Below are positions 15,256-24,280 of a stretch of DNA of 64,000 bases, in pieces. Under the pieces are notes generated by a model. The model made no database searches. It was not told the DNA's origin and saw only the letters and a list, made by a program, of their open reading frames with translations. The DNA comes from Variovorax sp. (GTDB lineage: Bacteria; Pseudomonadota; Gammaproteobacteria; Burkholderiales; Burkholderiaceae_C), in the NCBI GenBank assembly GCA_025352265.1, contig JANXTS010000041.1, forward strand, positions 1 through 64,000. The letters run 5' to 3'. Made by a program: the position numbers and the translations under genes. Position 1 is the first letter of the stretch. Every line of letters starts with the position of its first letter.

Positions 15256-16401
15256 TCAGGGCTGGTATTTCCAGGCGCCGTTTTCTATCTTGACCATCAC
15301 ACGCGCGCGCTGATCGAGGCCGAGGTGATCGGTGGGCGACAGCGTGAAGATGCCGTGCGCGCCGGGCATTTCCTTGGTCTGCTCGAGCGCGTCGCGCAGT
15401 GCTGCGCGAAACTCGGGCGTGCCGGGCTGCGCCTTCTTGAGCGCGATGGGCACAGCAGCGGTCATGAGAAGGCCGGCGTCCCACGCATGCGCGCCGAAGG
15501 TCGACACCGTCCCCTTGCCATAAGCCGCTTCATACGCCGCGACATAGGTCTGCGCGCTCTTGCGCACTGGGTTGGAAGCCGGCAGCTGCTCTGCCACCAG
15601 TACCGGTCCCGCGGGCAGGAAAGTGCCTTCGAGATCCTTGCCGCCGACGCGCAAGAAGTCGGCATTGGCGACGCCGTGCGTCTGGTACATCTTGCCGGCA
15701 TAGCCGCGTTCCTTGAGCGACTTTTGCGGCAGCGCCGCGGGCGTGCCGGAGCCGGCGACCAGCACCGCATCGGGCTTGGCAGCGATGAGCTTCAACGTCT
15801 GGCCAGTGACCGATGTGTCGGACCGTGCGAAGCGCTCGTTGGCGACGATGGTCAGGCCCTTGAGGCCGGCAGCCTTGGCGAACTCCTGCGACCAGCCTTC
15901 GCCGTACGCATCCGAGAAACCGATGAAGCCGACGGTCTTGATTCCGTTCTTCTGCATGTGCTCGGCGATGGCGAGCGACATCATGATGTCGTTCTGCGGC
16001 GTCTTGAAGACCCACTTGCGCTTGGCATCCATCGGTTCGATGATGCGCGCCGAAGCAGCCATCGAGATCATCGGCGTCTGGGCTTCAAACGCCACATCGA
16101 TCATCGCCAGCGAGGCCGGGGTGATGGTCGATCCCAGGATGATGTCGACCTTGTTTTCAGCCAGCACCTTGCGCGTGTTGGTCACCGCGGCCGTGGTGTC
16201 CGATGCGTCGTCCAGCACGATGTAGTTGATCTTTTGCCCGCCAATGGTCTTGGGCATCAACGCGATGGTGTTCTTCTCGGGAATGCCAAGTGATGCGGCG
16301 GGGCCAGTGGCCGAGAGCGTGACGCCGACGTTGATGTCGGCATGTGCAGACAGCGCCGCAGCCAGCAGGCCGGCCAGCAGCAAGGGGTTCAAAAGCTTCA
16401 T
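15256..16401 (-). CDS. Periplasmic substrate-binding protein of ABC transporter (system 2)
   Basis: 381 residues with a signal peptide (MKLLNPLLLAGLLAAALSAHA) and a type I periplasmic-binding fold (DINVGVTLSATGPAASLG at the mature N-terminus). Its overall pattern is closer to the aromatic-acid-binding HAAT proteins than to leucine-binding LivK, which agrees with its place behind paaE. The ATG at 16401 is chosen for GGAGA and a compact signal peptide; an in-frame ATG seven codons upstream is less likely. The 139-bp gap to paaE may contain a separate promoter (weak TTGAAT-N18-TATCCT). Confidence 0.88.
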   Translation of the reverse strand: MKLLNPLLLAGLLAAALSAHADINVGVTLSATGPAASLGIPEKNTIALMPKTIGGQKINYIVLDDASDTTAAVTNTRKVLAENKVDIILGSTITPASLAMIDVAFEAQTPMISMAASARIIEPMDAKRKWVFKTPQNDIMMSLAIAEHMQKNGIKTVGFIGFSDAYGEGWSQEFAKAAGLKGLTIVANERFARSDTSVTGQTLKLIAAKPDAVLVAGSGTPAALPQKSLKERGYAGKMYQTHGVANADFLRVGGKDLEGTFLPAGPVLVAEQLPASNPVRKSAQTYVAAYEAAYGKGTVSTFGAHAWDAGLLMTAAVPIALKKAQPGTPEFRAALRDALEQTKEMPGAHGIFTLSPTDHLGLDQRARVMVKIENGAWKYQP

Positions 16402-16540
16402 TCTTGTCTCCAGGATATTCAACGCAAAACAGAAAATTCAAGACGACTGGCGCAGTGCACGCCGATGTCGGGGAGAGGCGTAGTAGAGAGGCTTGCAGGC
16501 GTTGCCGCCATCGGGATTGACCCCGGCCCACGTGAACATT

Positions 16541-17638
16541 TCAACGTTCGTCGAAGGACAGCACCACGCGGTCGGTCAATGGATGGGCCTGGCACGTCAA
16601 TACGAATCCGGCGGCGACTTCCTGCTTGTCGAGCGCGAAGTTGCGCTCCATGCGCACCTCGCCTTCGACCAGCTTGGCGCGACAGGTTCCGCACACGCCC
16701 GATGTGCACGAAAAAGGCACTTCGAGCCCGGCGGCGGAAGCCGCATCGAGGATGCTCGGCTGGCCTTTGCGAAACGAGATCTCGCGCTGCAGTCCATCGC
16801 GCACGATGACGATGCGCGCCTGCTCGGCATCACCGGGAAGTGCTTCATGCAGCACCGCGCCCACTGCTGTGCCGGCTACAGCGCCAGTCGGAAGCGCGAC
16901 GCCGAAGCGTTCGATGTGAATGCGTTCTTCAGGCACGCCGGCCGCGAGCAGGGCTGCCTCGGCCTCGTCGTTCATCTGAAACGGACCGCACACGAACACC
17001 TGGTCGATCTGCCCGGCCGGCACCACGCTTTTGAGAAACTCGCCGACCTTATCGCGGTTCATCACGCCGTGGTTCAGTGCCGCATCGGTCTGCTCGTCGG
17101 AGAACACATGCTGCAGCACCAGCCGCGTCATGTAGCGATTCTTCAGGTCTTCGATTTCTTCCTTGAACATCGTCGACTGCAGCTGCCGGTTGCCGTAGAT
17201 GAGCGTGAAGCGGCTGAGCGGCTCACGCGCCAGCACCGTTTTCATGATCGACAGGATCGGCGTGATGCCGCTGCCCCCCGCAATGCCGACGTGGTGCCGC
17301 TTCGCAGTCGGATCGAGCGGCACGAAGAAGCGGCCCTGCGGTGCCATCACGTTGAGCGTGTCGCCGGCTCGCAGGTGCGCGTTGATCCAGTTGGAGAACA
17401 CCCCGCCGCGCACCTTGCGCACGCCGACGCGCAACTCCCCATCGTCGACGCCGGCGCAGATCGAATAGGAGCGCCGCAAGTCCTGCCCGTCGATGTCGGT
17501 TCGCAGCGTGAGGTACTGGCCCTGCGTGAAGCCGAACACTTCGCGCAGTTCGGTCGGCACGTCGAAAGAAACCACGACCGCCTCTTGAGTGTCGGGCTCG
17601 ACCGTGCGCACGCGCAGTGGATGAAAGATGACGCTCAT
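16541..17638 (-). CDS. paaE: Phenylacetyl-CoA 1,2-epoxidase reductase subunit PaaE
   Basis: 365 residues. The N-terminal ferredoxin-NADP reductase part has FAD-binding RRSYSICAG and NADPH-binding GIAGGSGITPILS. The C-terminal plant-type [2Fe-2S] domain has CTSGVCGTCRAKLVEG and a later cysteine in VLTCQAHP. It moves electrons from NADPH to the di-iron PaaA subunit of the PaaABCE epoxidase. The ATG at 17638 overlaps the paaD stop as ATGA. The frame is open further upstream inside paaD, but the family starts at MSVIFHPLRV. Last of the eight paa genes in this direction. Confidence 0.96.
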   Translation of the reverse strand: MSVIFHPLRVRTVEPDTQEAVVVSFDVPTELREVFGFTQGQYLTLRTDIDGQDLRRSYSICAGVDDGELRVGVRKVRGGVFSNWINAHLRAGDTLNVMAPQGRFFVPLDPTAKRHHVGIAGGSGITPILSIMKTVLAREPLSRFTLIYGNRQLQSTMFKEEIEDLKNRYMTRLVLQHVFSDEQTDAALNHGVMNRDKVGEFLKSVVPAGQIDQVFVCGPFQMNDEAEAALLAAGVPEERIHIERFGVALPTGAVAGTAVGAVLHEALPGDAEQARIVIVRDGLQREISFRKGQPSILDAASAAGLEVPFSCTSGVCGTCRAKLVEGEVRMERNFALDKQEVAAGFVLTCQAHPLTDRVVLSFDER

Positions 17639-18165
17639 ATCGGCTTGAAATGTTCGAAGGGTTCCTTGCACGCGAGGCAGCGATAGAGCGCCTTGCATGC
17701 GGTGGAACCGAAGGCCGACAGCCGCTCGGTTTGGCGGCTCTCGCAACGCGGGCATTCGAGTCGTTGCGCGTCGAGTCCGCGACCGAAGAAGCGGATCGGT
17801 ACCGCCTCGCCTGCAGCGATCACATGCGGTGGCGCGATGCCGTACTCGGCCAGCTTGCGTTTGCCTTCGGCACTGATCCAGTCGGTCGTCCATGCGGGCG
17901 CGCGCCGCAGCGTCACACGCGCAGGGCCGAGGCCAGCGGCAGCGAGTGCTGTCAGCACGTCGTGCTCGATGACCTCTGTGGCAGGGCAGCCGGAGTACGT
18001 TGGCGTCAGCACGATTTCGAGTCCGTCGTCATGCGCGATCACCTCGCGCACGATGCCCAGGTCGCGCACCGACACGGCCGGCACTTCGGGGTCGAGCACG
18101 GTCGCAAGCACGTCCCATGCGGCTTCGATTTGTGCGGCATTCGGTGCGAACACCGCGGCAGTCAC
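17635..18165 (-). CDS. paaD: PaaD, iron-sulfur assembly-type protein of the epoxidase operon
   Basis: 176 residues. The N-terminal MIP18/DUF59 domain includes DPEVPAVSVRDLGIVREV and TYSGCPATEVIEHDV. The C-terminus is a zinc-ribbon-like segment with CPRCES, then CKALYRCLACKEPFE. PaaD is required for epoxidase activity and is thought to help mature its metal centres. The start is uncertain between two adjacent GTG codons. I prefer 18165, which overlaps the paaC stop as GTGA and stands six bases after GGAGG. Confidence 0.93.
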   Translation of the reverse strand: MTAAVFAPNAAQIEAAWDVLATVLDPEVPAVSVRDLGIVREVIAHDDGLEIVLTPTYSGCPATEVIEHDVLTALAAAGLGPARVTLRRAPAWTTDWISAEGKRKLAEYGIAPPHVIAAGEAVPIRFFGRGLDAQRLECPRCESRQTERLSAFGSTACKALYRCLACKEPFEHFKPI

Positions 18166-18935
18166 CACACGCCTCCGGGAAACGCTCGCTGCAGGTACTG
18201 CATGTCGGCCAGGATGAAGCCCATGTGCTCGCTGTGCCGGCCGCGCTTGCCGTCGCTGCGGAAGGCGGACTCTTTCGGAATCACCATGCAGGCTTCGTCG
18301 AGGATGAGCTTCATGTCGGCCATCCAGGACGCCTGCAGGTCGGCCCAGCGTGGGCCGATGCCGGCAGCGCTCGCTGCATCGTCGATCGCGTCGGTGTCGA
18401 ACAGCTCGGGCACATAGCGCCACAGGTCGATCAGCGCCGCGTCCATGCGGCGGCGCGATTCCTCTGTGCCGTCACCCAAACGCACGACCCAGTCGCCGGA
18501 ATGCTGCTGGTGGTAGCGCGCTTCCTTCACCGCCTTGCCGGCAATGGCCGCAAGCTCTGCGTCGTTCGACGTGGCGAGTCGCTCCCACAGAAGCTTGAGC
18601 CAGGTCGCGATCATCGTGTTGCGCAGCACGCTGAACGCGAAGTCACCGCGCGGCAACTCGACCATCGTGAGGTTGAGGTAGTCGCGCTCGTTGCGCAAGA
18701 AGGCAAGCTGGTCTTGGTCGTGCGGCGTGTCTTCCAACTCACCGGCACGGGTCAACACCGCACGCGCCTGGCCGAGCAGATCGAGCGCGATGTTGGACAT
18801 CGCAATGTCTTCTTCGAGCACCGGTGCATGACCACACCACTCGCCCAGACGTTGCGCGAGGATGAGGCAGGTGTCGCCGATACGCAGCAGGTACTGCGTG
18901 GCGGGCTTGCGATCGAGTTCGATGGAGGATTGCAT
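18162..18935 (-). CDS. paaC: Phenylacetyl-CoA epoxidase structural subunit PaaC
   Basis: 257 residues of ferritin-like four-helix type, beginning MQSSIELDRKPATQYLLRIG. PaaC pairs with PaaA as its non-catalytic partner; it shares the fold but has lost the di-iron ligands. Landmarks include DLLGQARAVLTRAGELE and KEARYHQQHSGDWVVRLGDG. The ATG at 18935 gives the family length and leaves seven bases to paaB; a GTG one codon upstream is possible. The frame stays open through paaB, but that part has no family match. Confidence 0.95.
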   Translation of the reverse strand: MQSSIELDRKPATQYLLRIGDTCLILAQRLGEWCGHAPVLEEDIAMSNIALDLLGQARAVLTRAGELEDTPHDQDQLAFLRNERDYLNLTMVELPRGDFAFSVLRNTMIATWLKLLWERLATSNDAELAAIAGKAVKEARYHQQHSGDWVVRLGDGTEESRRRMDAALIDLWRYVPELFDTDAIDDAASAAGIGPRWADLQASWMADMKLILDEACMVIPKESAFRSDGKRGRHSEHMGFILADMQYLQRAFPGGVW

Positions 18936-18942
18936 CACCGGC

Positions 18943-19260
18943 TCACATGTGGTCCACAGCTTTGGGCAACGCATAGAACGTCGGATGTCGATACACCTTG
19001 TCTTCCGCCGGATCGAAGTACGCGGCCTTCTCGCCCGGGTCGTTGGCGACGATCTGGTCGGAGCGCACGACCCAGATGCTGCTGCCTTCTTGCCGCCGCG
19101 TATACACATCGCGCGCCATCTGGATCGCCATCTTCGGGTCGGCTGCATGAAGGCTGCCGCAGTGCTTGTGATCGAGACCGGCCTTGCTGCGCACGAAGAC
19201 CTCCCACAGCGGCCACTCCGGTTGCGCCGCGACGTTAGCGGGCAAAGCTTCGGTCGTCAT
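18943..19260 (-). CDS. paaB: Phenylacetyl-CoA epoxidase subunit PaaB
   Basis: 105 residues. The core [20 protein letters not shown] and [20 protein letters not shown] is the PaaB signature. PaaB bridges the PaaAC heterodimers in the epoxidase assembly and is required for activity in vivo. The ATG at 19260 overlaps the paaA stop as ATGA, so expression is coupled to the catalytic subunit. Confidence 0.96.
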   Translation of the reverse strand: MTTEALPANVAAQPEWPLWEVFVRSKAGLDHKHCGSLHAADPKMAIQMARDVYTRRQEGSSIWVVRSDQIVANDPGEKAAYFDPAEDKVYRHPTFYALPKAVDHM

Positions 19261-20273
19261 GCGGCCTCCTTCATCGGCTGTTTGCGTGCGTGCGCCATCG
19301 CCGCCTCGCGCACCCAGGCGCCGTCGTCCCACGCCTTGACGCGCGTGGCGAGGCGCTCACGGTTGCATGGCCCGTCACCGCCGACCACGCGCCAGAACTC
19401 GCTCCAGTCGATGGTGCCGTGGTCGTGCGCCTGGCGCGCTTCATTCCACTTCAGGTCGGGGTCGGGCAAGGTCACGCCGAGGATGCGCGCCTGCTCTACT
19501 GCCGCATCGATGAACTTCTGCCGCAGGTCGTCGTTCGTGAATCGCTTGATGCCCCAACGCATCGATTGCGCGCTGTTGGGCGACTGGTCGTCGGGTGGAC
19601 CGAACATCATGATCGACGGCCACCACCAGCGATCTACCGCGTCTTGCACCATCGCCTTTTGCGCGTCGGTACCTTGGGTCATCATGGTCAGCAGTGCTTC
19701 GTAGCCTTGCCGCTGATGGAAGCTTTCTTCGCGGCAGATGCGGATCATCGCGCGCGCATACGGCGCATACGAGCAACGGCAGATCGGCACCTGATTCATG
19801 ATCGCTGCGCCATCGACGAGCCAGCCGATCGTGCCCATGTCGGCCCACGTCAGCGTCGGGTAATTGAAGATCGAGCTGTACTTCGCTTTGCCGCTGTGCA
19901 GCGCGTCGAACATCTGGTCGCGCGAGGTGCCGAGCGTCTCTGCCGCGGCGTAAAGATAGAGGCCGTGACCGCCTTCGTCCTGCACCTTGGCCAGCAGGAT
20001 GGCCTTGCGCTTCAAGGTCGGGGCGCGGCTGATCCAGTTGCCTTCGGGCAGCATGCCGACGATCTCCGAGTGCGCATGCTGACTGATCTGCCGCACCAGC
20101 GTCTTGCGGTAGTGGTCGGGCATCCAGTCCTTGGCTTCGATGAAGTCGCCGGCATCGATGTGCGCGTCGAAGCGCTCCTCCAGGCGCATCTCTTCGGCGG
20201 AGCGAATGGCCTTCTTCTTGCCATCCGCATCACTACCGTCTTTGCCCATCGTGTCCATCGCTTGCGTGTACAT
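19257..20273 (-). CDS. paaA: Phenylacetyl-CoA epoxidase catalytic subunit PaaA
   Basis: 338 residues, starting [13 protein letters not shown] after an AAGGAAAG ribosome-binding site. It is the di-iron monooxygenase subunit that epoxidises the ring of phenylacetyl-CoA. Iron ligands are visible in the helix [13 protein letters not shown] (ExxH) and in [14 protein letters not shown] (second ExxH). The longest open frame begins 47 codons earlier but has no family similarity there. It lies 14 bases after paaK. Confidence 0.97.
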   Translation of the reverse strand: MYTQAMDTMGKDGSDADGKKKAIRSAEEMRLEERFDAHIDAGDFIEAKDWMPDHYRKTLVRQISQHAHSEIVGMLPEGNWISRAPTLKRKAILLAKVQDEGGHGLYLYAAAETLGTSRDQMFDALHSGKAKYSSIFNYPTLTWADMGTIGWLVDGAAIMNQVPICRCSYAPYARAMIRICREESFHQRQGYEALLTMMTQGTDAQKAMVQDAVDRWWWPSIMMFGPPDDQSPNSAQSMRWGIKRFTNDDLRQKFIDAAVEQARILGVTLPDPDLKWNEARQAHDHGTIDWSEFWRVVGGDGPCNRERLATRVKAWDDGAWVREAAMAHARKQPMKEAA

Positions 20274-20287
20274 ATGCTTTCCTTTGT

Positions 20288-21613
20288 TCAGCGGGGTCGG
20301 GTGTCGACCACGCGGCGCGCCTTGCCTGTTTGAGTTCGCTCGATGCTGTTCGGGTCGAACACGCGCACTTGCGTCGAAATGCCGATCAGCGTCTTGACTC
20401 GTTGCTGCACCCACTGCGCGATCGCGCTGCGATCGGCTTCGCTTACGGCGCCGGTGGCGCTGCCGGTGGGCTGCAGTTCGCAGTGCACTTCCACTTGGTC
20501 GAGCAAACCATCGCGGCTCACGTGCACTTGATAGAGCCCCGACAGGCGCTCGTGCGAAAGCACGATTTCTTCGACCTGCGTCGGGAACACGTTGACGCCA
20601 CGGATGATCATCATGTCGTCGCTGCGCCCGACGATCTTGCCCATGCGGCGGAAGGATCGGGAGGTCGGCGGCAGCAGCCGGGTGAGGTCGCGCGTGCGGT
20701 AGCGGATCACCGGCATCGCCTCTTTGGTGAGCGAGGTGAAGACCAGCTCGCCCTCTTCACCATCGGGCAGCAACTCGCCGGTGTCGGGGTCGATGATCTC
20801 CGGATAGAAATGGTCTTCCCACACCACCGGACCGTCCTTGCTCTCGATGCATTCGCTCGCGACACCGGGCCCCATCACTTCCGACAGGCCGTAGATATCG
20901 ACAGCGTCGATGCCGGCCTTGTTCTCGATCTCGTGGCGCATCGCTTCGGTCCACGGTTCAGCGCCGAAGATCCCGATCTTGAGGCCGCTCTCGCGCGGAT
21001 CGACGCCCTGACGCACGAACTCTTCCATGATCACCTGCATGTAGCTCGGCGTGACCATGATGATGTCGGGCTTGAAGTCGCGGATAAGTTGCACCTGCTT
21101 TTCGGTCTGCCCGCCCGACATCGGGATGACGGTGCAGCCTGCCCGCTCCGCACCGTAATGCGCGCCCAGTCCGCCGGTGAAAAGACCGTAGCCATAGGCG
21201 ACATGGATCATGTCGCCGGCCCGGCCGCCGGCCGCTCGAATCGACCGTGCGACCAGGTCGGCCCAGATGTCGATGTCGTTCTTCGTATAGCCGACCACGG
21301 TCGGCTTGCCCGTCGTGCCTGACGACGCATGAATGCGCGCCACCTGTGTGCGCGGCACCGCGAACATGCCGAACGGGTAGTTGTCGCGCAGGTCGCCTTT
21401 GACGGTGAACGGGAACCGGGCGAGGTCGCTGAGCTGCTTCAGGTCTTCGGGCTTCACGCCCTTGGTGTCGAAGGCGTTGCGGTAGTGCGGCACGTGGTCG
21501 TAGGCACGTTGCAGCGTCGCCTGCATGCGTTGCAGCTGCAGCGCGACGATCTCATCGCGACTGGCGGTTTCGATCGGCGACAGGTCGCCGGGCTCGGGAC
21601 GCTTCGCTGTCAT
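20288..21613 (-). CDS. paaK: Phenylacetate-CoA ligase PaaK
   Basis: 441 residues, the typical length. The AMP-binding P-loop is [15 protein letters not shown], the adenine-binding motif [14 protein letters not shown], and the C-terminal lid has [20 protein letters not shown]. It activates phenylacetate to phenylacetyl-CoA, the committed first step. The start overlaps the paaI stop as ATGA. Confidence 0.97.
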   Translation of the reverse strand: MTAKRPEPGDLSPIETASRDEIVALQLQRMQATLQRAYDHVPHYRNAFDTKGVKPEDLKQLSDLARFPFTVKGDLRDNYPFGMFAVPRTQVARIHASSGTTGKPTVVGYTKNDIDIWADLVARSIRAAGGRAGDMIHVAYGYGLFTGGLGAHYGAERAGCTVIPMSGGQTEKQVQLIRDFKPDIIMVTPSYMQVIMEEFVRQGVDPRESGLKIGIFGAEPWTEAMRHEIENKAGIDAVDIYGLSEVMGPGVASECIESKDGPVVWEDHFYPEIIDPDTGELLPDGEEGELVFTSLTKEAMPVIRYRTRDLTRLLPPTSRSFRRMGKIVGRSDDMMIIRGVNVFPTQVEEIVLSHERLSGLYQVHVSRDGLLDQVEVHCELQPTGSATGAVSEADRSAIAQWVQQRVKTLIGISTQVRVFDPNSIERTQTGKARRVVDTRPR

Positions 21614-22101
21614 GGGGTGTCTCCTCCTGAAGCGGCGACGGCTTCGATTTCCATCGCCGTCGAACTCACCGCCGGCTTGCCTTTCATGGTGTGCGAGCGG
21701 CCGCGGAAAACCGCGATGCGCTCACCGCGCTGATTGGTCACTTCGGTGTCGTAGACGCCTGTGCGGCCGCTCTTCGAAATCTCGATGCAGCTTGCAGTGA
21801 GCTGATCGTCTCGCTGCGCCGGCGCAATGAAGTCGATGCCGAACGACGACGCTACCGTGAGCTCGTCGTACGAGTTGCAAGCGAAGGCGAAAGCCGAATC
21901 GGCGAGCGTTGCGATGAAGCCACCGTGGCAAGTGTCGTGGCCATTCAGCATGTCTTCGCGTACACGCATCGCCAGCGTGGCAGCGCCGGGCGCAACGGCG
22001 AGCACCGCCATCCCCAAGGTGCGGGTCGCGCGGTCGCGGCGCAGCATGCCCTCGGCCACGCGCTCGGCGATTTGTTGCGGTGTCGGCTGCAACGTTGGCA
22101 T
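21610..22101 (-). CDS. paaI: Hydroxyphenylacetyl-CoA thioesterase PaaI
   Basis: 163 residues with the hot-dog fold. DTCHGGFIATLADSAFAFAC contains the helix with the catalytic Asp of PaaI, and SGRTGVYDTEVTNQRG is the later strand pair. It hydrolyses dead-end hydroxylated CoA esters and so rescues CoA. I start it at the ATG at 22101, four bases after the paaG stop; earlier in-frame starts lie within paaG. Confidence 0.93.
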   Translation of the reverse strand: MPTLQPTPQQIAERVAEGMLRRDRATRTLGMAVLAVAPGAATLAMRVREDMLNGHDTCHGGFIATLADSAFAFACNSYDELTVASSFGIDFIAPAQRDDQLTASCIEISKSGRTGVYDTEVTNQRGERIAVFRGRSHTMKGKPAVSSTAMEIEAVAASGGDTP

Positions 22102-22105
22102 GGCT

Positions 22106-22888
22106 TCAGCGGTCGGTGAAGCGCGGCGCGCGCTTGTTGCGGAAGGCGTCGACGCCTTCGAGGTAATCGTGTGCGGCGCCAAGGCGGCTTTGCAGCTGCG
22201 CTTCGTTGGCGAGTGCACCGGCCAGGTTCATGTCTTGCGCAGCCGACAGCGCTTGTCGCGTCGCGACCAACGCCTGCGTCGGCATGCCGGCGAGGCGCGT
22301 CGCCAATGCGGTAACCGTATCGACAAGCGCGGCGTCGTCGACGCACTGCCAGATCATTCCCATGGCTGCCGCATCTGCCGCCGGGACCTTGTCACCGAGC
22401 ATCGCCAAACCCAGCGCACGCGCATTGCCCACCAAGCGTGGCAGCAGCCACGTGCCGCCGGTGTCGGGTACGAGGCCGATCTTGGAGAACGCCTGGATGA
22501 AGCTGGCCGAGCGCGCCGCGATCACGAAGTCGCAGCACAGCGCGAGGTTGGCGCCGGCGCCCGCGGCCACGCCGTTGACGGCGGCGATCACCGGCACTGG
22601 CATCGACCGGATCCGTTCGACCAGCGGTGCGTAAGTGCCGGCGATCAGGTGGCCCAGGTCGTTGCCCGGTGCAGCCATCGGATCGCTCAGGTCCTGCCCG
22701 GCGCAGAAGCCGCGTCCAGCGCCGGTGATGACGACGCAACGCACTTCGGCGTCGTCGGCGGCAACGTTCAACGCCGCAATCAGCTCGGCGTGCATGGCGG
22801 TGGTGAAGCTGTTCATCGCAGCCGGACGGTTGAGGGTCAGAGTGGTGACTGCGCCGCTACGGGCTGCAAGTATCGAAGGCTCCGTCAT
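22106..22888 (-). CDS. paaG: Ring-1,2-epoxyphenylacetyl-CoA isomerase PaaG
   Basis: 260 residues of the crotonase superfamily. The oxyanion-hole segments are GRGFCAGQDLSDP and NGVAAGAGANLALCCDFV, and the conserved Asp follows in KIGLVPDTGGTWLLPR. PaaG turns the epoxide into the seven-membered oxepin-CoA. It is the first gene of the leftward paa operon; GGAGA precedes the ATG. Its promoter overlaps the paaY promoter. Confidence 0.95.
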   Translation of the reverse strand: MTEPSILAARSGAVTTLTLNRPAAMNSFTTAMHAELIAALNVAADDAEVRCVVITGAGRGFCAGQDLSDPMAAPGNDLGHLIAGTYAPLVERIRSMPVPVIAAVNGVAAGAGANLALCCDFVIAARSASFIQAFSKIGLVPDTGGTWLLPRLVGNARALGLAMLGDKVPAADAAAMGMIWQCVDDAALVDTVTALATRLAGMPTQALVATRQALSAAQDMNLAGALANEAQLQSRLGAAHDYLEGVDAFRNKRAPRFTDR

Positions 22889-22921
22889 GGTGGTTTGTCT
22901 CCATCGCTCGGAAAAACACTA

Positions 22922-22950
22922 TTGACCGACCGTCCGGTAGATTTTAAGAT
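22922..22950 (+). promoter_or_regulatory. paaY-paaR promoter
   Basis: TTGACC at 22922-22927 and TAAGAT at 22945-22950 are separated by 17 bp, close to the sigma-70 consensus. The element points toward paaY (start 23020). The palindrome at 22925-22938 lies across its -35 box and spacer. Confidence 0.55.
22925..22938. promoter_or_regulatory. Probable PaaR (TetR) operator
   Basis: The imperfect palindrome ACCGACCGTCCGGT (five to six matching positions per arm) stands alone in the 131-bp paaG-paaY gap. TetR repressors favour ACCGnnCGGT-like sites. It covers the expected start point of the leftward promoter and the -35/spacer of the rightward one, so one bound dimer could shut off both. Confidence 0.6.
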
Positions 22951-22970
22951 TCGACGATTGCGTTGCGCAA
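22941..22970 (-). promoter_or_regulatory. paaG operon promoter
   Basis: On the minus strand TTGCGC (22970-22965) and TAAAAT (22946-22941) are 18 bp apart. The predicted start point near 22934 falls within the palindrome at 22925-22938. The -10 boxes of the two divergent promoters overlap by two bases. Confidence 0.5.
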
Positions 22971-23019
22971 GCCCTCGACGTCGCATTGACGTCAGTGCAA
23001 ACCCTGAGGAGACAAAAAC

Positions 23020-23634
23020 ATGCCCTGCTATGCAATTGAAGGCGTCGTGCCCGTGGTCGACCCGACCGCCTATGTGCACCCGACTGCCGTGCTCATCGGC
23101 GACGTGATCGTGGGTGCGGGTTGCTACGTCGGGCCGCTCGCCAGCCTGCGCGGCGACTTCGGCCGGATCGTGATGAAGACCGGCTCCAACGTGCAGGACA
23201 CCTGCGTGGTACATGGCTTTCCGCTGCGGGACACGGTCATCGAAGAGAACGGCCACATCGGCCACGGTGCGGTGCTGCACAGCTGCATCGTCCGGCGCGA
23301 CGCGCTGGTCGGCATGAACGCGGTGGTGATGGACGAGGCCGAGGTCGGTGAAGCATCCTTCGTCGCGGCCTGCGCTTTCGTGCCCGCGGGGATGAAAGTA
23401 CCGCCGCGCAGCCCGGCCGCCGGCATGCCGGCCAAGGTCAAGCGCGAACTGAGCGACGCCGAGATTGCGTGGAAGCTCGAAGGCACCAAGACGTATCAAG
23501 AACTTACGCGCCGCTGCCTCGCAAGCATGGTCGAAGTGCAGCCGCTGACCTCCGTGGAAGCGAACCGGCCGACCGTGCAGCGTTCATCGGTCCGATCGCT
23601 GGTCGACACCAAACGCAACGCCGAGACGGACTGA
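23020..23634 (+). CDS. paaY: PaaY, gamma-carbonic-anhydrase-fold thioesterase
   Basis: 204 residues with a left-handed beta-helix of hexapeptide repeats ([20 protein letters not shown] and onward) and the metal-binding histidines in [17 protein letters not shown]. PaaY is a thioesterase that removes toxic CoA intermediates, complementing PaaI. AGGAGA lies upstream of the ATG. It diverges from paaG and is followed four bases later by the TetR repressor gene, so the two form a short operon. Confidence 0.95.
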   Translation: MPCYAIEGVVPVVDPTAYVHPTAVLIGDVIVGAGCYVGPLASLRGDFGRIVMKTGSNVQDTCVVHGFPLRDTVIEENGHIGHGAVLHSCIVRRDALVGMNAVVMDEAEVGEASFVAACAFVPAGMKVPPRSPAAGMPAKVKRELSDAEIAWKLEGTKTYQELTRRCLASMVEVQPLTSVEANRPTVQRSSVRSLVDTKRNAETD

Positions 23635-23638
23635 CTCG

Positions 23639-24280
23639 ATGGCACGCGGAAGGGCCGCCAACTACGACGACCAGCGCGACATGATCCTCGCGCGCGCGGC
23701 CGGGTTGTTCGCACAGCGCGGCTATCCGTCGACGTCGATGAACCAGGTGGCCGAGGCGTGTGGCCTGTCGAAGGCGACGCTGTATCACTACTACCGCGAC
23801 AAGTACACCTTGCTGGTCAGCATCGCCGACGACCACGTATCGCGGCTGGCCGCGCTGGTGGAAGACGAAAACGCGCTCGCGCTGCAGGGCGAGGCGCGCT
23901 TGCGGCACTTCATCCAGCGCATCGTCGCGGAATATGCCGATGCGCAGGACGCGCACCGCGTGCTGACCGAAGACGTCAAGTTTCTAGAGCCGACCGACCG
24001 CGAGCGCGTGCTCGGCAAGGAGCGCAAGGTGGTCGCCGGCTTTGCCAAGGCAGTGGCCGAAATGCGCACCGACAAGCCGGGCGCGCCACCTAGCATTCAA
24101 TTGTCGAAGCCGCTGACCATGCTGCTCTTCGGCATGATCAACTGGATGTTCACCTGGATGAAGCCGGGTGGCGATCTCGACCATGCGGCGATGGGGCCGA
24201 TCGTGGCCGACCTGTTCATCGGCGGCATCGGTGCGGTCGCTGCGCCGGTTTCGCCGGTGAACGTCAGGCCGGCTTCATGA
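23639..24280 (+). CDS. paaR: TetR-family repressor PaaR
   Basis: 213 residues. The N-terminal helix-turn-helix includes LARAAGLFAQRGYPSTSMNQ and EACGLSKATLYHYYRDK, the standard TetR pattern. The C-terminal half is the ligand domain. In many betaproteobacteria a TetR-type PaaR represses phenylacetate genes until phenylacetyl-CoA binds. Co-transcription with paaY and the shared palindrome support that role. Its last 17 bases overlap the end of the convergent DUF1501 gene. Confidence 0.9.
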   Translation: MARGRAANYDDQRDMILARAAGLFAQRGYPSTSMNQVAEACGLSKATLYHYYRDKYTLLVSIADDHVSRLAALVEDENALALQGEARLRHFIQRIVAEYADAQDAHRVLTEDVKFLEPTDRERVLGKERKVVAGFAKAVAEMRTDKPGAPPSIQLSKPLTMLLFGMINWMFTWMKPGGDLDHAAMGPIVADLFIGGIGAVAAPVSPVNVRPAS

